From Alphaproteobacteria bacterium (GTDB lineage: Bacteria > Pseudomonadota > Alphaproteobacteria > TMED109), in assembly GCA_022819905.1 (NCBI GenBank), contig JAJEGJ010000008.1, positions 36,697 to 100,696 of the forward strand: DNA of 64,000 nucleotides. The letters run 5' to 3'. Positions 34,535 to 43,381 of the stretch are shown piece after piece; position 1 is the stretch's first letter; each line of letters opens with the position of its first letter. Below the pieces are notes generated by a model, which saw only the letters and a program-made list of their open reading frames with translations, searched no databases and had not been told where the DNA came from. Position numbers and translations under genes: made by a program.

Positions 34535-37402
34535 TTAGTTCCGCTCGGGGATGAGGAATTTCTGGCCCGGGTAGATCCAGTGCGGGTCGGCGATCTGATA
34601 GCTGTTGGAGTCGTAAATCAGCGTGTACAGGATGCCCCGTCCGTAATGGCGGCGAGAAATGCCCCACAAGGTGTTTCCTTTGACGACGGTGACGACCGTC
34701 GCCGCTGCAGGAATCAACTTGCCGCCGGCACGAATTAGCGTGGTGACGATTCGTTCCGTGACGGTATCGTCATTCAGCGCTGTCTGATCGATCCGAACCT
34801 TGTAGCTGGCTGTTTTTGCAAGCGGGCGCTGGACGCGAACCGTCCAATAGCCGTTCCCGCCGATGATCGTGGAGCCCGCCGCCTCGTTGTCCAGGTAGAC
34901 CGTGACTTTCTGCCCCGCTTCGCCGCCGCCGGTGATCGAGGCGTAGCCGTCCTCATCGAACGTCACCGTGGTCAGCGAGAGTACCGTGTCAGGCTCGGCC
35001 ATCGACGGGCTCGGCTGAATGACACCCACGGTCTCTCCCTGCTCGTCAACCAGCAACGCGATCGGTGCCTCGCTCGGCATGCTTTCCGTCGGTTCGGTAA
35101 CGCGGGCGGCAAGCATCTCGCGATCCGGAATCAGCACCACGACAATTCGCGAAGCCGTCCGTCGATCAGGAACGTCGGGTGACAGCACGGCAATGGAAAG
35201 TTCCCGCACGCCAGGCAGCAATTGCACGTCGGGAACAAACACGAACTCGCCGTTACGGTTGGTGTCTGCTGTCGCAATGACTTCGCCATCAACCACCAGT
35301 TCGACGTGAGACCCGGGCGCCGTCCGGCCGGCGACGACAACCGTCCCGTCCGGAGACACCTGCACCACGTCGAACTGCGCCACGTCTGCCGGCGGCGGGG
35401 AAGCCGTCGCTTCTGGCCCCGGAGGGGGCTCTTCCGGGATCGCGGCAACCGCACGATCGGGCGCGGTTGCTTCAGTCGGTGCCTCCGGCAACGCCGCCAC
35501 CTGTTGCGCGGCCGGCGCTTCGGACGGAATTCCGTCATCCGGTCCTGACTCATCCGCGGGCTCTGCTGGCGCGGCGTCCGGGGGCTCAGGAGACAGGGTT
35601 TGCTCCGCAGCAGCTACATCAGGAGTTTGGGCCTCGGACACAGGTGTCGTCGCGGGCTCCTTTTGCTCGGCAGCTCGCTCGGGTCCGCTCGTCGAAGGCG
35701 CAGGCGCCGAATCCTCTGCGTGCTCGGCCGGGGTCGTTTCGGCCTCGGCCAACACGGGCTCCGCGTCCTGCGGCGCGATTGGCTCAGGCGCCGCCGCGGG
35801 CTCAGGGGCAGGCGCCACGAGCGGGTCCGCCTCCGGGACGTCCGCGGTCTCGGATCTCGCCGTCTCGGCCGGCGTTTCCGCCGCGGGCGCGGGCGGAGTC
35901 GCCTCGGCCTCGGCCAACACAGGCTCCGTGTCCTCCCGCACGACCGGCGAAGGCGGCTCCGCGGGCTCTGGAACAGGCACTGTGATCTCGGCCACCTCTG
36001 GGACGTCCCCGGTCTCGGACCTCACCGTCGCGGATGGCGTTTCTTCCATAGGCTCAGCCGGAGTCACTTCGGCCTCGGCCAACACAGGTTCCGCGTCCTC
36101 CCGCACGACCGGCGCAGGCGGCTCCGCGGGCTCCGGGGCAGGCTCCACGATCTCGGTCACCTCTGGGACGTCCCTGGTCGCAACGCTCTCCATCGGCACC
36201 GGCGGTTCCGCCGCAGGCTCATCCACGGTCGCCTCGGCCAACGCCGGCTCCACGTCCTCCTGCTCGGCTAGCTGGGGCGCGGCCGCGGGCTCCGGGACAA
36301 GCGCCACGATCTCGGCCGCCTCTGGGACGTCCCCGGTCGCAATACTCTCCATCGGCGCCGGCGGTTCCGCCGCAGGCTCATCCACGGTCGCCTCGGCCAA
36401 TGCCGGCTCCGCGTCCTCCTGCTCGGCTGGCTGAGGAGCGGCCGCGGGCTCCGGGACAGGCGCCGCGATCTCGGCCGCCTCTGGGACGTCCCCGCTCGCA
36501 GCACTCTCCGGCAGCGGCGCTTCAGCCACAGGTTCGTCCGGGGTTGCCTCGGCCAACGCCGGCTCCGCGTCCTCCTGCTCGGCTGGCTGAGGAGCGGCCG
36601 CGGGCTCCAGGACAGGCGCCACGACCTCGTCCACTTCTACGGTGTCACCCGTCGCGGCACTTGACGTCGCTGGCAGCGTTTCCTCGGCAGATTCCGCCGC
36701 CGCCACCGTTGGCGAAGACGGCGCCTCGTCCTGCTGCGCGATCGGCGAGTCAGGCGGTTCGGCCTCATCGGCGGACCCAGCTGCCGTTTCCGCGTCCGGG
36801 TCGGCAGGCTCGGGCTCAACTACCGCAGGCGGAGCCGCAGCTCCATCTTCGGCGGCCAAGGAAACCGCAGCTTCCTCTGGCGGCAAAGCAGCCTCGCCAG
36901 CTTGCTTGGGCGGGGCTTGTGTTTCGACCTGCTGTGGCTGCCCGGCGGAATCTTCCGATTCCGCTGGTCCAGCAGACGATTCCACGGGAACTTGGTCAGA
37001 AACGGTTGTTTCCACGTCAGCTGTGCTTTCGGCCTGCTCATCGCCCGCCGCGGAAGATGGAACGTCATTTTCAGTCGGAGAATCGCCCGCTGTCGTCGGC
37101 TGCCCTTCCGCCGGGGGCAGGTCGTCTTCTGCCGGCTCTGGCACGGCCGCAACGGTCGATGCAGGCTCTGGCGGTTTGCCGACGGCGTCGTCCGTCTCCT
37201 CACCACCCGACGTGTCGTCGGGCTCGGGATCTGGCATCGGCTCCGGCTGCGCAGCCGTGGCATCTGCCTGTTCCGTGGTCAGAGATGCGACCCGCTTCAG
37301 GGCGTCTTCCCTGGCCATGTCGTACAGGGCAACGAGTCCGTAAACGACCAATGCGATCGAAACGGCTGCGCCGACTGCGATCCAGCGGGAGCTAGGGGGC
37401 AT
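34535..37402 (-). CDS. Large membrane-anchored LysM protein with acidic Pro/Ala/Glu repeats
   Basis: 955 aa. An N-terminal membrane helix (WIAVGAAVSIALVVYGLVAL, residues ~7-26) is followed by ~600 residues of low-complexity acidic Ala/Pro/Glu sequence. Within it six tandem repeats of 52-55 residues carry EP(A/V)LAEA. Folded sequence resumes at about residue 690 with a beta-sandwich stretch (DGTVVVAGRTAPGSHVELVVDGEVIATADTN, Ig-like). A second sandwich has YLDNEAAGSTIIGG, and a C-terminal LysM domain (GNTLWGISRRHYG through IYPGQKFLIPE) should bind peptidoglycan. It resembles alphaproteobacterial LysM/Ig proteins but with a very long spacer that could span the periplasm. Function unknown. Confidence 0.85.
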   Translation of the reverse strand: MPPSSRWIAVGAAVSIALVVYGLVALYDMAREDALKRVASLTTEQADATAAQPEPMPDPEPDDTSGGEETDDAVGKPPEPASTVAAVPEPAEDDLPPAEGQPTTAGDSPTENDVPSSAAGDEQAESTADVETTVSDQVPVESSAGPAESEDSAGQPQQVETQAPPKQAGEAALPPEEAAVSLAAEDGAAAPPAVVEPEPADPDAETAAGSADEAEPPDSPIAQQDEAPSSPTVAAAESAEETLPATSSAATGDTVEVDEVVAPVLEPAAAPQPAEQEDAEPALAEATPDEPVAEAPLPESAASGDVPEAAEIAAPVPEPAAAPQPAEQEDAEPALAEATVDEPAAEPPAPMESIATGDVPEAAEIVALVPEPAAAPQLAEQEDVEPALAEATVDEPAAEPPVPMESVATRDVPEVTEIVEPAPEPAEPPAPVVREDAEPVLAEAEVTPAEPMEETPSATVRSETGDVPEVAEITVPVPEPAEPPSPVVREDTEPVLAEAEATPPAPAAETPAETARSETADVPEADPLVAPAPEPAAAPEPIAPQDAEPVLAEAETTPAEHAEDSAPAPSTSGPERAAEQKEPATTPVSEAQTPDVAAAEQTLSPEPPDAAPAEPADESGPDDGIPSEAPAAQQVAALPEAPTEATAPDRAVAAIPEEPPPGPEATASPPPADVAQFDVVQVSPDGTVVVAGRTAPGSHVELVVDGEVIATADTNRNGEFVFVPDVQLLPGVRELSIAVLSPDVPDRRTASRIVVVLIPDREMLAARVTEPTESMPSEAPIALLVDEQGETVGVIQPSPSMAEPDTVLSLTTVTFDEDGYASITGGGEAGQKVTVYLDNEAAGSTIIGGNGYWTVRVQRPLAKTASYKVRIDQTALNDDTVTERIVTTLIRAGGKLIPAAATVVTVVKGNTLWGISRRHYGRGILYTLIYDSNSYQIADPHWIYPGQKFLIPERN
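35700..36650 (-). repeat. Six in-frame coding repeats of ~160 bp in the LysM gene
   Basis: The DNA motif GCCTCGGCC with its flanks recurs at 36546, 36390, 36231, 36072, 35907 and 35742 (plus-strand coordinates), a spacing of 156, 159, 159, 165 and 165 bp. All spacings are multiples of three, so the reading frame is kept. Copies near 36.2-36.6 kb are closest to each other; the 35.7-36.1 kb copies have diverged (VREDxEPVLAEA versus EQEDxEPALAEA), suggesting recent duplication at the upstream side. Confidence 0.85.
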
Positions 37403-37635
37403 GCAACTTTCTCGCGTATCGTGCCGGGGCGACGCTGAACACAGGGCGCTGCATCGCCGGCAACCGGGTTAACCCCTGCCAAACCGGACGCCAATTGCCG
37501 TTAGCAAACCACAAAGACTGCTGAATTTCCACTTGGTCTGCCTGTTGAAGCGGTAGCTTGCCCGCCGGTTTTGAGAAGCGTTCAAGACAGGAGTAACGGG
37601 CATGAACCTATGCCGGGCCGCCCGCGGAGTACGAA

Positions 37636-38181
37636 CTACCGAACTCCCAGCGGGTAGGTTGCCTCCACCGTGTAGACCGCTCCCTCCCGGCCAAGGTACG
37701 AGGAGTACAATGAAAAACCGTCGGCCAGCCAGGTCACCGGCTCCAGCAGGCCAGCCCCGTCGAGGCAGTACTGCAGCCTCGAACGTCTTGCAGACCGGTG
37801 GATTCGGGCCAGGGTGACGTGCGGCTTGAAACGTCGGCGCCCCGTTGAATCAAACGAGCGCAGCGCCTGTTCGACGGCGCGGTGCAACCCGGTCAGTTTC
37901 ACCTGAGACTCCACGGTACGGACGATCGCCCTGGGCCGCCGGTCCGCACCCTGGTACAGGTCCAACCCAACGCATTGCACGGGTACCGGCTGATGCCGGA
38001 TCTCGCGAAGGGCTTCGTCGATTTCCGGGAGGTCGGCGCTATCCACCTTCCCCAGGAAGCGCAACGTGAGGTGGAGGGATTGAGGCGCCAACCAGCGGAC
38101 GCCGGGAAGACTGGTTCGGAACTCCAGCAGCCGGTCTGCGGACTCCGGCGGTACCGGTAATGCCACGAACAGGCGAGGCAT
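37636..38181 (-). CDS. thpR: RNA 2',3'-cyclic phosphodiesterase (2'-5' RNA ligase family)
   Basis: 181 aa. The two HxT catalytic motifs are present as LHLTLRFLG (residues ~36-44) and PHVTLARI (residues ~120-127) at the expected separation of about 80 residues. RLFVALPVPPE is the family N-terminus. ThpR/LigT hydrolyses 2',3'-cyclic phosphates on RNA. The gene ends near 37636 after a 233-nt spacer from the LysM gene start, and follows the GST gene by 15 nt on the same strand. Confidence 0.92.
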   Translation of the reverse strand: MPRLFVALPVPPESADRLLEFRTSLPGVRWLAPQSLHLTLRFLGKVDSADLPEIDEALREIRHQPVPVQCVGLDLYQGADRRPRAIVRTVESQVKLTGLHRAVEQALRSFDSTGRRRFKPHVTLARIHRSARRSRLQYCLDGAGLLEPVTWLADGFSLYSSYLGREGAVYTVEATYPLGVR

Positions 38182-38196
38182 GCGTCGTTCCCAAGA

Positions 38197-38829
38197 TCAG
38201 GGAACCGGGATCGTCGCGTTGATCTTTGGAACATCGTATCCGCGCCGCACCGCGTCGCGCGAAGCGATGTCCTGGTACCACCGGAGCACGTTCGGGAATG
38301 TCTTCAGGTCGATGTCCTGCCATTCGAATCGTGCAATCCAGGGCCAAGTGGCAACATCCGCGATCCCGTAATTCGGACCTGCGAGATAGGCTGTCGAGTC
38401 CAGCCGCCGGTCGAGCACTCCGTAAATCCGGCGGGCTTCCTTGCTGTAGCGCTCTTCGGCGTAGGGGGCCGCTCCGCGATTGAACTTGAGGAAATGGTGC
38501 GCCTGGCCGAGCATCGGACCGACTGATCCGGTCTGCATCATCAGCCACTGCATGACCTGCCTGCGCTCCTCGGCGTCCGAGGGCTGAAATGTCCCGGTTT
38601 TCTCGGCGAGGTACAGCAGGATCGCCCCTGCTTCCATCATGCGGACTCCGGCCTCTCGATCGACAATCGCCGGAATCTTGTTGTTTGGACTGAACTCCAG
38701 GAATTCAGGAGCAAACTGCTCATCCTTGGTGATGTTGACTGGATGCACCTCGTATTCGAGCCCGACCTCTTCAAGAAATATCGAGACCTTGCGGCCGTTG
38801 GGTGTGGACCAGGTGTAGAGATCGATCAT
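38197..38829 (-). CDS. Glutathione S-transferase (YfcG/YghU, nu-class-like)
   Basis: 210 aa. STPNGRKVSIFLEEVGLEY matches the nu-class N-terminus, where Thr-Asn bind glutathione disulfide instead of a catalytic Tyr or Cys. KIPAIVD provides the cis-Pro, and MEAGAILLYLAEK the Glu/Ser-type glutathione-binding site. The C-terminal helical domain has YGIADVATWPWIARFEW. E. coli homologues act as disulfide-bond reductases. It is 10 nt downstream of the flavin-reductase gene, likely co-transcribed. Confidence 0.92.
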   Translation of the reverse strand: MIDLYTWSTPNGRKVSIFLEEVGLEYEVHPVNITKDEQFAPEFLEFSPNNKIPAIVDREAGVRMMEAGAILLYLAEKTGTFQPSDAEERRQVMQWLMMQTGSVGPMLGQAHHFLKFNRGAAPYAEERYSKEARRIYGVLDRRLDSTAYLAGPNYGIADVATWPWIARFEWQDIDLKTFPNVLRWYQDIASRDAVRRGYDVPKINATIPVP

Positions 38830-38839
38830 CGGAGGCCTC

Positions 38840-39463
38840 TCAGGATTTCGGCGACCGCGGCCGGGAAATCGAAAACATTTCGTTCACTACGGTGTAGTCG
38901 AAGTATCCGAGACGGGCCAGCGGCTGCACGCGCGAAAGATCGAGGATGCCGTCCGAAATCAGTCCGTCTTCGATATGCACACCCACCACCTGCCCAATCA
39001 CGATGGCATTTCGTCCGTCCGGTTCGTTCGATGGCAAGTCGACCGTTTGATGATGAACGCACTCCAGGTGAACCGGCGCTCCGGCCACTCGCGCGGGACG
39101 AACCAGCTTCGCCGGCAGCGCCTCCAGTCCTGCGAACGCGAACTCGTCGACGTCCGGCCCAAGGGGAGCGCTGCTCCGGTTCATTGCCTCGCGAAGGTCC
39201 CAGGTTGCGAGATTGGCTACGAACTCACCGGTCTCTTCTACATTCGCAAGCGAATCCTTGGCGCCGTGCGGTTGTCGTCCATTCGAGGCGAACATCACCA
39301 TCGGCGGTGCCGTCGCCACACCGTTGAAGAAGCTGTACGGGGCGAGATTGTGGACGCCGGCGGGCGACATCGTGCTTATCCAGCCGATCGGGCGTGGCAC
39401 GACGCACGCCTTGAAGGGATCGTGCGGCAAGCCGTGGTCGTTGACGTCGGTTCGGTAGAACAC
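38840..39463 (-). CDS. Flavin reductase-like FMN-binding protein
   Basis: 207 aa. CVVPRPIGWISTMSPAGVHNLAPYSFFNGV is the FMN-binding split-barrel motif of the flavin reductase-like (DIM6/NtaB-related) family. The C-terminal GQVVGVHI segment and the RLGYFDYTVV end fit. It probably reduces flavin with NAD(P)H for a two-component monooxygenase, or acts alone. HpaB and the 47.8 kb monooxygenase-like protein both need such a partner, but neither is adjacent. Upstream of GST, 60 nt after gatB. Confidence 0.85.
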   Translation of the reverse strand: MFYRTDVNDHGLPHDPFKACVVPRPIGWISTMSPAGVHNLAPYSFFNGVATAPPMVMFASNGRQPHGAKDSLANVEETGEFVANLATWDLREAMNRSSAPLGPDVDEFAFAGLEALPAKLVRPARVAGAPVHLECVHHQTVDLPSNEPDGRNAIVIGQVVGVHIEDGLISDGILDLSRVQPLARLGYFDYTVVNEMFSISRPRSPKS

Positions 39464-39523
39464 GATTGCAATTCCGGGTACGCAGGTTGGCGATCACAGG
39501 ATAGCGGGCAGGCCGGAGCGTAC

Positions 39524-40996
39524 TCAGGCTTCGCCGTCGCCATCCAGTTTCTGTCGAAGTCGTTCATTCACGAGGCCGGGATTGGCCTGACCCCGCGTTG
39601 CCTTCATCACCTGTCCGACAAACCACCCGAGCACCTTGGTCTTGCCGGCGCGGTATTGATCGAGCTGCCCCGGATTGGCTGCGAGCACGGCATCGATAGC
39701 AGCGTCGATGGCGTCCGTATCCTGGATCTGGCGGAGCCCTCGCGCGTCCACGATCGACTGCGGAGATGCTCCAGTTCGGAACATCTCATCGAAGACGTCC
39801 CGCGCGATCCGGTCCGAGATGGTGCCGTTTTCGATGAGGCCGACCAGCTGGCCGAGATCAGGTGCCGATACGGGCGATTCGGCCAGCGTGTGTCCGGCCT
39901 CATTCAGAGCGCCAAAGAGGTTCGTAACGATCCAGTTGGCGACCCGCTTTCCACTGCGGTCGCGCGCGGCCGCCTCGAAGAAACGCGGAGCGTCCGGGTC
40001 CGCGACCAGTACCGACGCATCATACGGGGTCAGCCCGTAGTCCCGGATCAGCCGCTCCCGGGTCTCGTCCGGTAGTTCCGGCAGCGAACCCCGAAGTCGC
40101 TCGATACGGGATTCAGAGAGCTGCAGCGGAACGAGATCCGGATCCGGGAAGTAGCGATAGTCATGGGCATCCTCTTTGCTTCGCATGGCGCGGGTCTCGT
40201 TCCGCTGCGGATCGTAGAGGCGCGTTTCCTGATGCACGATCTCGCCGGCTTCGAGGAGGGCCACCTGGCGCCCGGCTTCGGTCTCGATTGCCCGCATCAG
40301 GAAGCGCACGGAGTTCAGATTCTTGATCTCGCACCGGGTTCCGAGGGGTGCGCCGGGCCGGCGGACCGACACGTTCGCGTCGGCCCGCAACGATCCCTGC
40401 TCCATGTTTCCGTCACAGCTGCCGATCGCCCGCAGCAAGGCCCGAAGTTTCCGCAGATAGGCGCCGGCCTCCTCCCAATCGCGGAGATCAGGCCGGGAGA
40501 CGATCTCCATCAGGGGAATCCCGGCCCGGTTGAGGTCAACGTGGGAATCGGTGGCGCTTCGGTCATGCACGAGCTTTCCGGCATCCTGCTCGAGGTGCAG
40601 GCGCTCGATGCCCACGACGCGGGTCCGGCCGTCCGGCATGTCGATCCGAAGCTCTCCCGCCCCCACGATGGGATGCCGGTATTGCGAAATCTGGTAACCC
40701 TGCGGCAGATCCGGATAGAAGTAGTTCTTGCGGTCAAACACCGAGAACCTGTTGATCTCGGCGCCAAGCGCCAGCCCGGTGCGGATGGCCTGGTCGACCG
40801 CCGCGCGATTGATCACCGGCAGCATGCCGGGCATGGCTGCGTCCACGAGGCTTACCTGGGCGTTGGCGGCCGCCCCAAACGCGGTGGCAGCGCCGGAAAA
40901 CAGCTTCGATTGTGTCGCGACCTGAGCATGAACCTCCAGTCCGATCGCGAGCTCCCAGTCACCGGTGGCGCCGACGATCGTCCGCGCGCCGGTCAT
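39524..40996 (-). CDS. gatB: Aspartyl/glutamyl-tRNA amidotransferase subunit B
   Basis: 490 aa. [22 protein letters not shown] is the canonical GatB N-terminus, and the YHPI-type block appears as [31 protein letters not shown] and the C-terminal YqeY-like tail with [22 protein letters not shown] complete it. GatB binds the mischarged tRNA and phosphorylates the Glu/Asp side chain for amidation. Its ATG overlaps the gatA stop (ATGA). Confidence 0.97.
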   Translation of the reverse strand: MTGARTIVGATGDWELAIGLEVHAQVATQSKLFSGAATAFGAAANAQVSLVDAAMPGMLPVINRAAVDQAIRTGLALGAEINRFSVFDRKNYFYPDLPQGYQISQYRHPIVGAGELRIDMPDGRTRVVGIERLHLEQDAGKLVHDRSATDSHVDLNRAGIPLMEIVSRPDLRDWEEAGAYLRKLRALLRAIGSCDGNMEQGSLRADANVSVRRPGAPLGTRCEIKNLNSVRFLMRAIETEAGRQVALLEAGEIVHQETRLYDPQRNETRAMRSKEDAHDYRYFPDPDLVPLQLSESRIERLRGSLPELPDETRERLIRDYGLTPYDASVLVADPDAPRFFEAAARDRSGKRVANWIVTNLFGALNEAGHTLAESPVSAPDLGQLVGLIENGTISDRIARDVFDEMFRTGASPQSIVDARGLRQIQDTDAIDAAIDAVLAANPGQLDQYRAGKTKVLGWFVGQVMKATRGQANPGLVNERLRQKLDGDGEA

Positions 40997-42465
40997 GCCG
41001 CCACCGTCGGGGGCCGAAACGTTCCGGCCGCGTCCTCCAGGATGGTCGCAGCCTGGAGCAGCGTGACCTCGTCGAACGCACGGCCGACGAGTTGCAGGCC
41101 AAGCGGGAGGCCAGCTTCGTCCAGCCCTGCCGGGACGGAGATGGCCGGCAACCCAGCGAGGCTGGCCGGGACCGTGAAGATGTCATTGACGTACATGGCC
41201 AGCGGGTCGTCGGTCTTGTCGCCTTCCGGGAACGCCGAGCTCGGCGTCGTCGGCGTCAGCAGCACGTCCACATCCTGGAAGGCCTGTCGAAAGTCTTCCG
41301 CAATCCGCGTACGCACTTGCTGCGCGCGCAGGTAATAGGCGTCGTAGTAGCCCTCGGAGAGTACGTAGCCGCCGATCATGATGCGCCGGCGCACCTCCTC
41401 GCCGAAACCGTCCCGGCGAGTCCGCGTGTACAGTTCATCGGGGTCCGTGCCCATTGACCGCGCACCGAACCGCACGCCGTCGTAGCGGGCCAAGTTCGCT
41501 GACGCCTCCGCCGGCGCCACGATGTAATAGGCCGGGAGGGCATAGCGCGTGTGGGGCAAGGACACCTCGCGCAATTCGGCACCGGCGTCACGAAACCACA
41601 CGATGCCCTGCTCCCAGAGATCGCTGATCGAACTGGGCAGCGAGTCCAGTCGGTATTCCGACGGAACGCCGACCCGGAGGCCCTTGACGTTCCCTTGCAA
41701 TGCGGCGTGAAGGTCGGGCACAGCCAGGTCGGCCGAGGTGGAATCCCTGGGATCGAATCCCGCGATGTGCTCGAGGATCAGGGCGGCATCCGCCACGGAG
41801 CGCGTGAGCGGGCCAGCCTGATCCAGCGAGCTCGCGAACGCGATGATTCCCCAGCGTGAACACCGGCCGTAGGTAGGCTTCAGCCCGACCACGCCACAGA
41901 ACGATGCGGGTTGGCGGATGGACCCTCCGGTATCCGTGCCCAACGCGGCCGGCACGGCGGACGCCGCGACAACAGCCGCCGACCCGCCGGAGCTCCCACC
42001 CGGTACCAGCGACGGGCCGTCCACCGGACTCCAGGGGTTCCGGACGGGTCCGCACCGGCTCGTTTCGTTGGACGATCCCATCGCGAACTCGTCCATGTTG
42101 GTCTTGCCAACGAGGATGGCGCCGGCCTCCCACAACCTGGCGCTGACCGTGGATTCGTACTCCGGGACAAATCCGTCGAGAATCCGTGAGCAGGCAGTGG
42201 TGGCAACGCCCTCGGTACAGAAGATGTCCTTGACCGCAACGGGAATCCCTTCCAGGGGACGCGCCTCGTTACGCCGCCGCCGCTGGTCCGCATGCACGGC
42301 GGCCGCGCGCGCGCGTTCCGCGGTATCCGCCACGACCACATTCAGATCACGGGCTGCCTCCTGCGCGGCGATACACGCTTCCACGAGTTCAACAGCGGAG
42401 CAATCGCCGGCAGCCAGCCCGTCTGCTGCCTCGGCTACGCCGAGCCGCGCCAGATCCGACGACAC
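40993..42465 (-). CDS. gatA: Aspartyl/glutamyl-tRNA amidotransferase subunit A
   Basis: 490 aa. Amidase-signature triad: Lys in [11 protein letters not shown], cis-Ser in [11 protein letters not shown] and nucleophile Ser in [27 protein letters not shown] and [16 protein letters not shown] are GatA-specific blocks. It releases ammonia from glutamine for GatB. It lies 2 nt after gatC and overlaps gatB by 4 nt, the usual gatCAB operon. Confidence 0.97.
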   Translation of the reverse strand: MSSDLARLGVAEAADGLAAGDCSAVELVEACIAAQEAARDLNVVVADTAERARAAAVHADQRRRRNEARPLEGIPVAVKDIFCTEGVATTACSRILDGFVPEYESTVSARLWEAGAILVGKTNMDEFAMGSSNETSRCGPVRNPWSPVDGPSLVPGGSSGGSAAVVAASAVPAALGTDTGGSIRQPASFCGVVGLKPTYGRCSRWGIIAFASSLDQAGPLTRSVADAALILEHIAGFDPRDSTSADLAVPDLHAALQGNVKGLRVGVPSEYRLDSLPSSISDLWEQGIVWFRDAGAELREVSLPHTRYALPAYYIVAPAEASANLARYDGVRFGARSMGTDPDELYTRTRRDGFGEEVRRRIMIGGYVLSEGYYDAYYLRAQQVRTRIAEDFRQAFQDVDVLLTPTTPSSAFPEGDKTDDPLAMYVNDIFTVPASLAGLPAISVPAGLDEAGLPLGLQLVGRAFDEVTLLQAATILEDAAGTFRPPTVAA

Positions 42466-42467
42466 GG

Positions 42468-42755
42468 CTATTCGATGACCCGCGGTACGACGAAGTGTCC
42501 GTCTTCCGCCGCCGGCGCATTGCCGAGAATCCGGTCGGGACAGTTCCCGTCTGTCACCGCGTCGTCGCGTTCACGGAGCTGCATCTCCACCACGCTTGTC
42601 ATCGGTGCCACGCCCGCCACGTCGACCTCGCGCAAGGCCTCGATCCAGCTGAAGATCCTGGACAGCTCCTCGCCCAGCGGTTTCACTTCGGTTTCGTCCA
42701 GGCGAATTCGCACCAGTTCCGCAACGCGGCGGACATCGTCGTCGGTCAGCGCCAT
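42468..42755 (-). CDS. gatC: Aspartyl/glutamyl-tRNA amidotransferase subunit C
   Basis: 95 aa, normal length. [24 protein letters not shown] and ILSWIE-like segment [19 protein letters not shown] are conserved GatC features. It stabilises GatA-GatB. First gene of the gatCAB operon, divergent from ruvX 176 nt away. Confidence 0.95.
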   Translation of the reverse strand: MALTDDDVRRVAELVRIRLDETEVKPLGEELSRIFSWIEALREVDVAGVAPMTSVVEMQLRERDDAVTDGNCPDRILGNAPAAEDGHFVVPRVIE

Positions 42756-42931
42756 GCGTTCATTTCCAGGCCGAGATGGGTATCAAGCAGACCGACTGGG
42801 CAGTCCAAGACCGCCGCCCCCCGCGCCACGGAGCCTGCGACCTCCGCAAATTCCGGGTGGGTCCGTCGGGTCACTCGCGCAAACTACCATGAACGGTTCT
42901 TGACGGACTCGCCCATGGCCGGACTCCTCCC

Positions 42932-43369
42932 ATGACGCCCTCGCACCTCCCTGAACGCGGTCCGCTGCTCGGCCTGGATCTAGGCACCAGGACCGTCGGA
43001 GTCGCCGTCTCGGATCGCGCCCAAGCACTCGCGGTGGCGGTCGAAACCATCCGGGTGTCACGTCCAACCGCCAGCCTGCCGCGCCTGGAGGTCGTCGCGC
43101 GCGAACGGGCGGCGGTCGGCCTCGTGGTCGGACTTCCCCTGCATCTTGACGGCCGCGCCGGCACTCGGGCCCAGAGCGCCAGGCGGGTAGCCGGCATCTT
43201 GGGCCGCGCACTCGACCTCCCGGTCACGCTGTGGGACGAGCGCCTGTCCACCCGCGCCGTCGAACAGGCGCTGATCCGGGCGGACGTATCGCGGGCACGC
43301 CGTCGTCAGGGCATCGACGCGGAATCTGCTGTCTGGATGCTGCAGGGATATCTCGACTCCCTGCACTGA
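42932..43369 (+). CDS. ruvX: Putative pre-16S rRNA nuclease / Holliday junction resolvase RuvX (YqgF)
   Basis: 145 aa. RNase H-like fold: LLGLDLGTRTVGVAVSD (first catalytic Asp), VVGLPLHLDGRAG, LWDERLSTRAVEQ (Glu) and GIDAESAVWMLQGYLD (last Asp). YqgF processes pre-16S rRNA ends. Its position divergent from gatCAB is a common alphaproteobacterial arrangement. It ends 12 nt from the convergent fdsA stop. Confidence 0.95.
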   Translation: MTPSHLPERGPLLGLDLGTRTVGVAVSDRAQALAVAVETIRVSRPTASLPRLEVVARERAAVGLVVGLPLHLDGRAGTRAQSARRVAGILGRALDLPVTLWDERLSTRAVEQALIRADVSRARRRQGIDAESAVWMLQGYLDSLH

Positions 43370-43381
43370 TGCGGGGTGACG

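Noticed and set aside
35700..36650. Regular ~160-bp repeats considered as a CRISPR-like array
   Set aside because: Units are too long, diverge gradually, keep the reading frame and encode the EPALAEA protein repeats; no unique spacers between identical short repeats.
37602..37817. Small plus-strand frame with a good AGGAGT ribosome-binding site
   Set aside because: It overlaps the 3' end of thpR antisense and the encoded peptide is Arg/Pro-rich without family resemblance.
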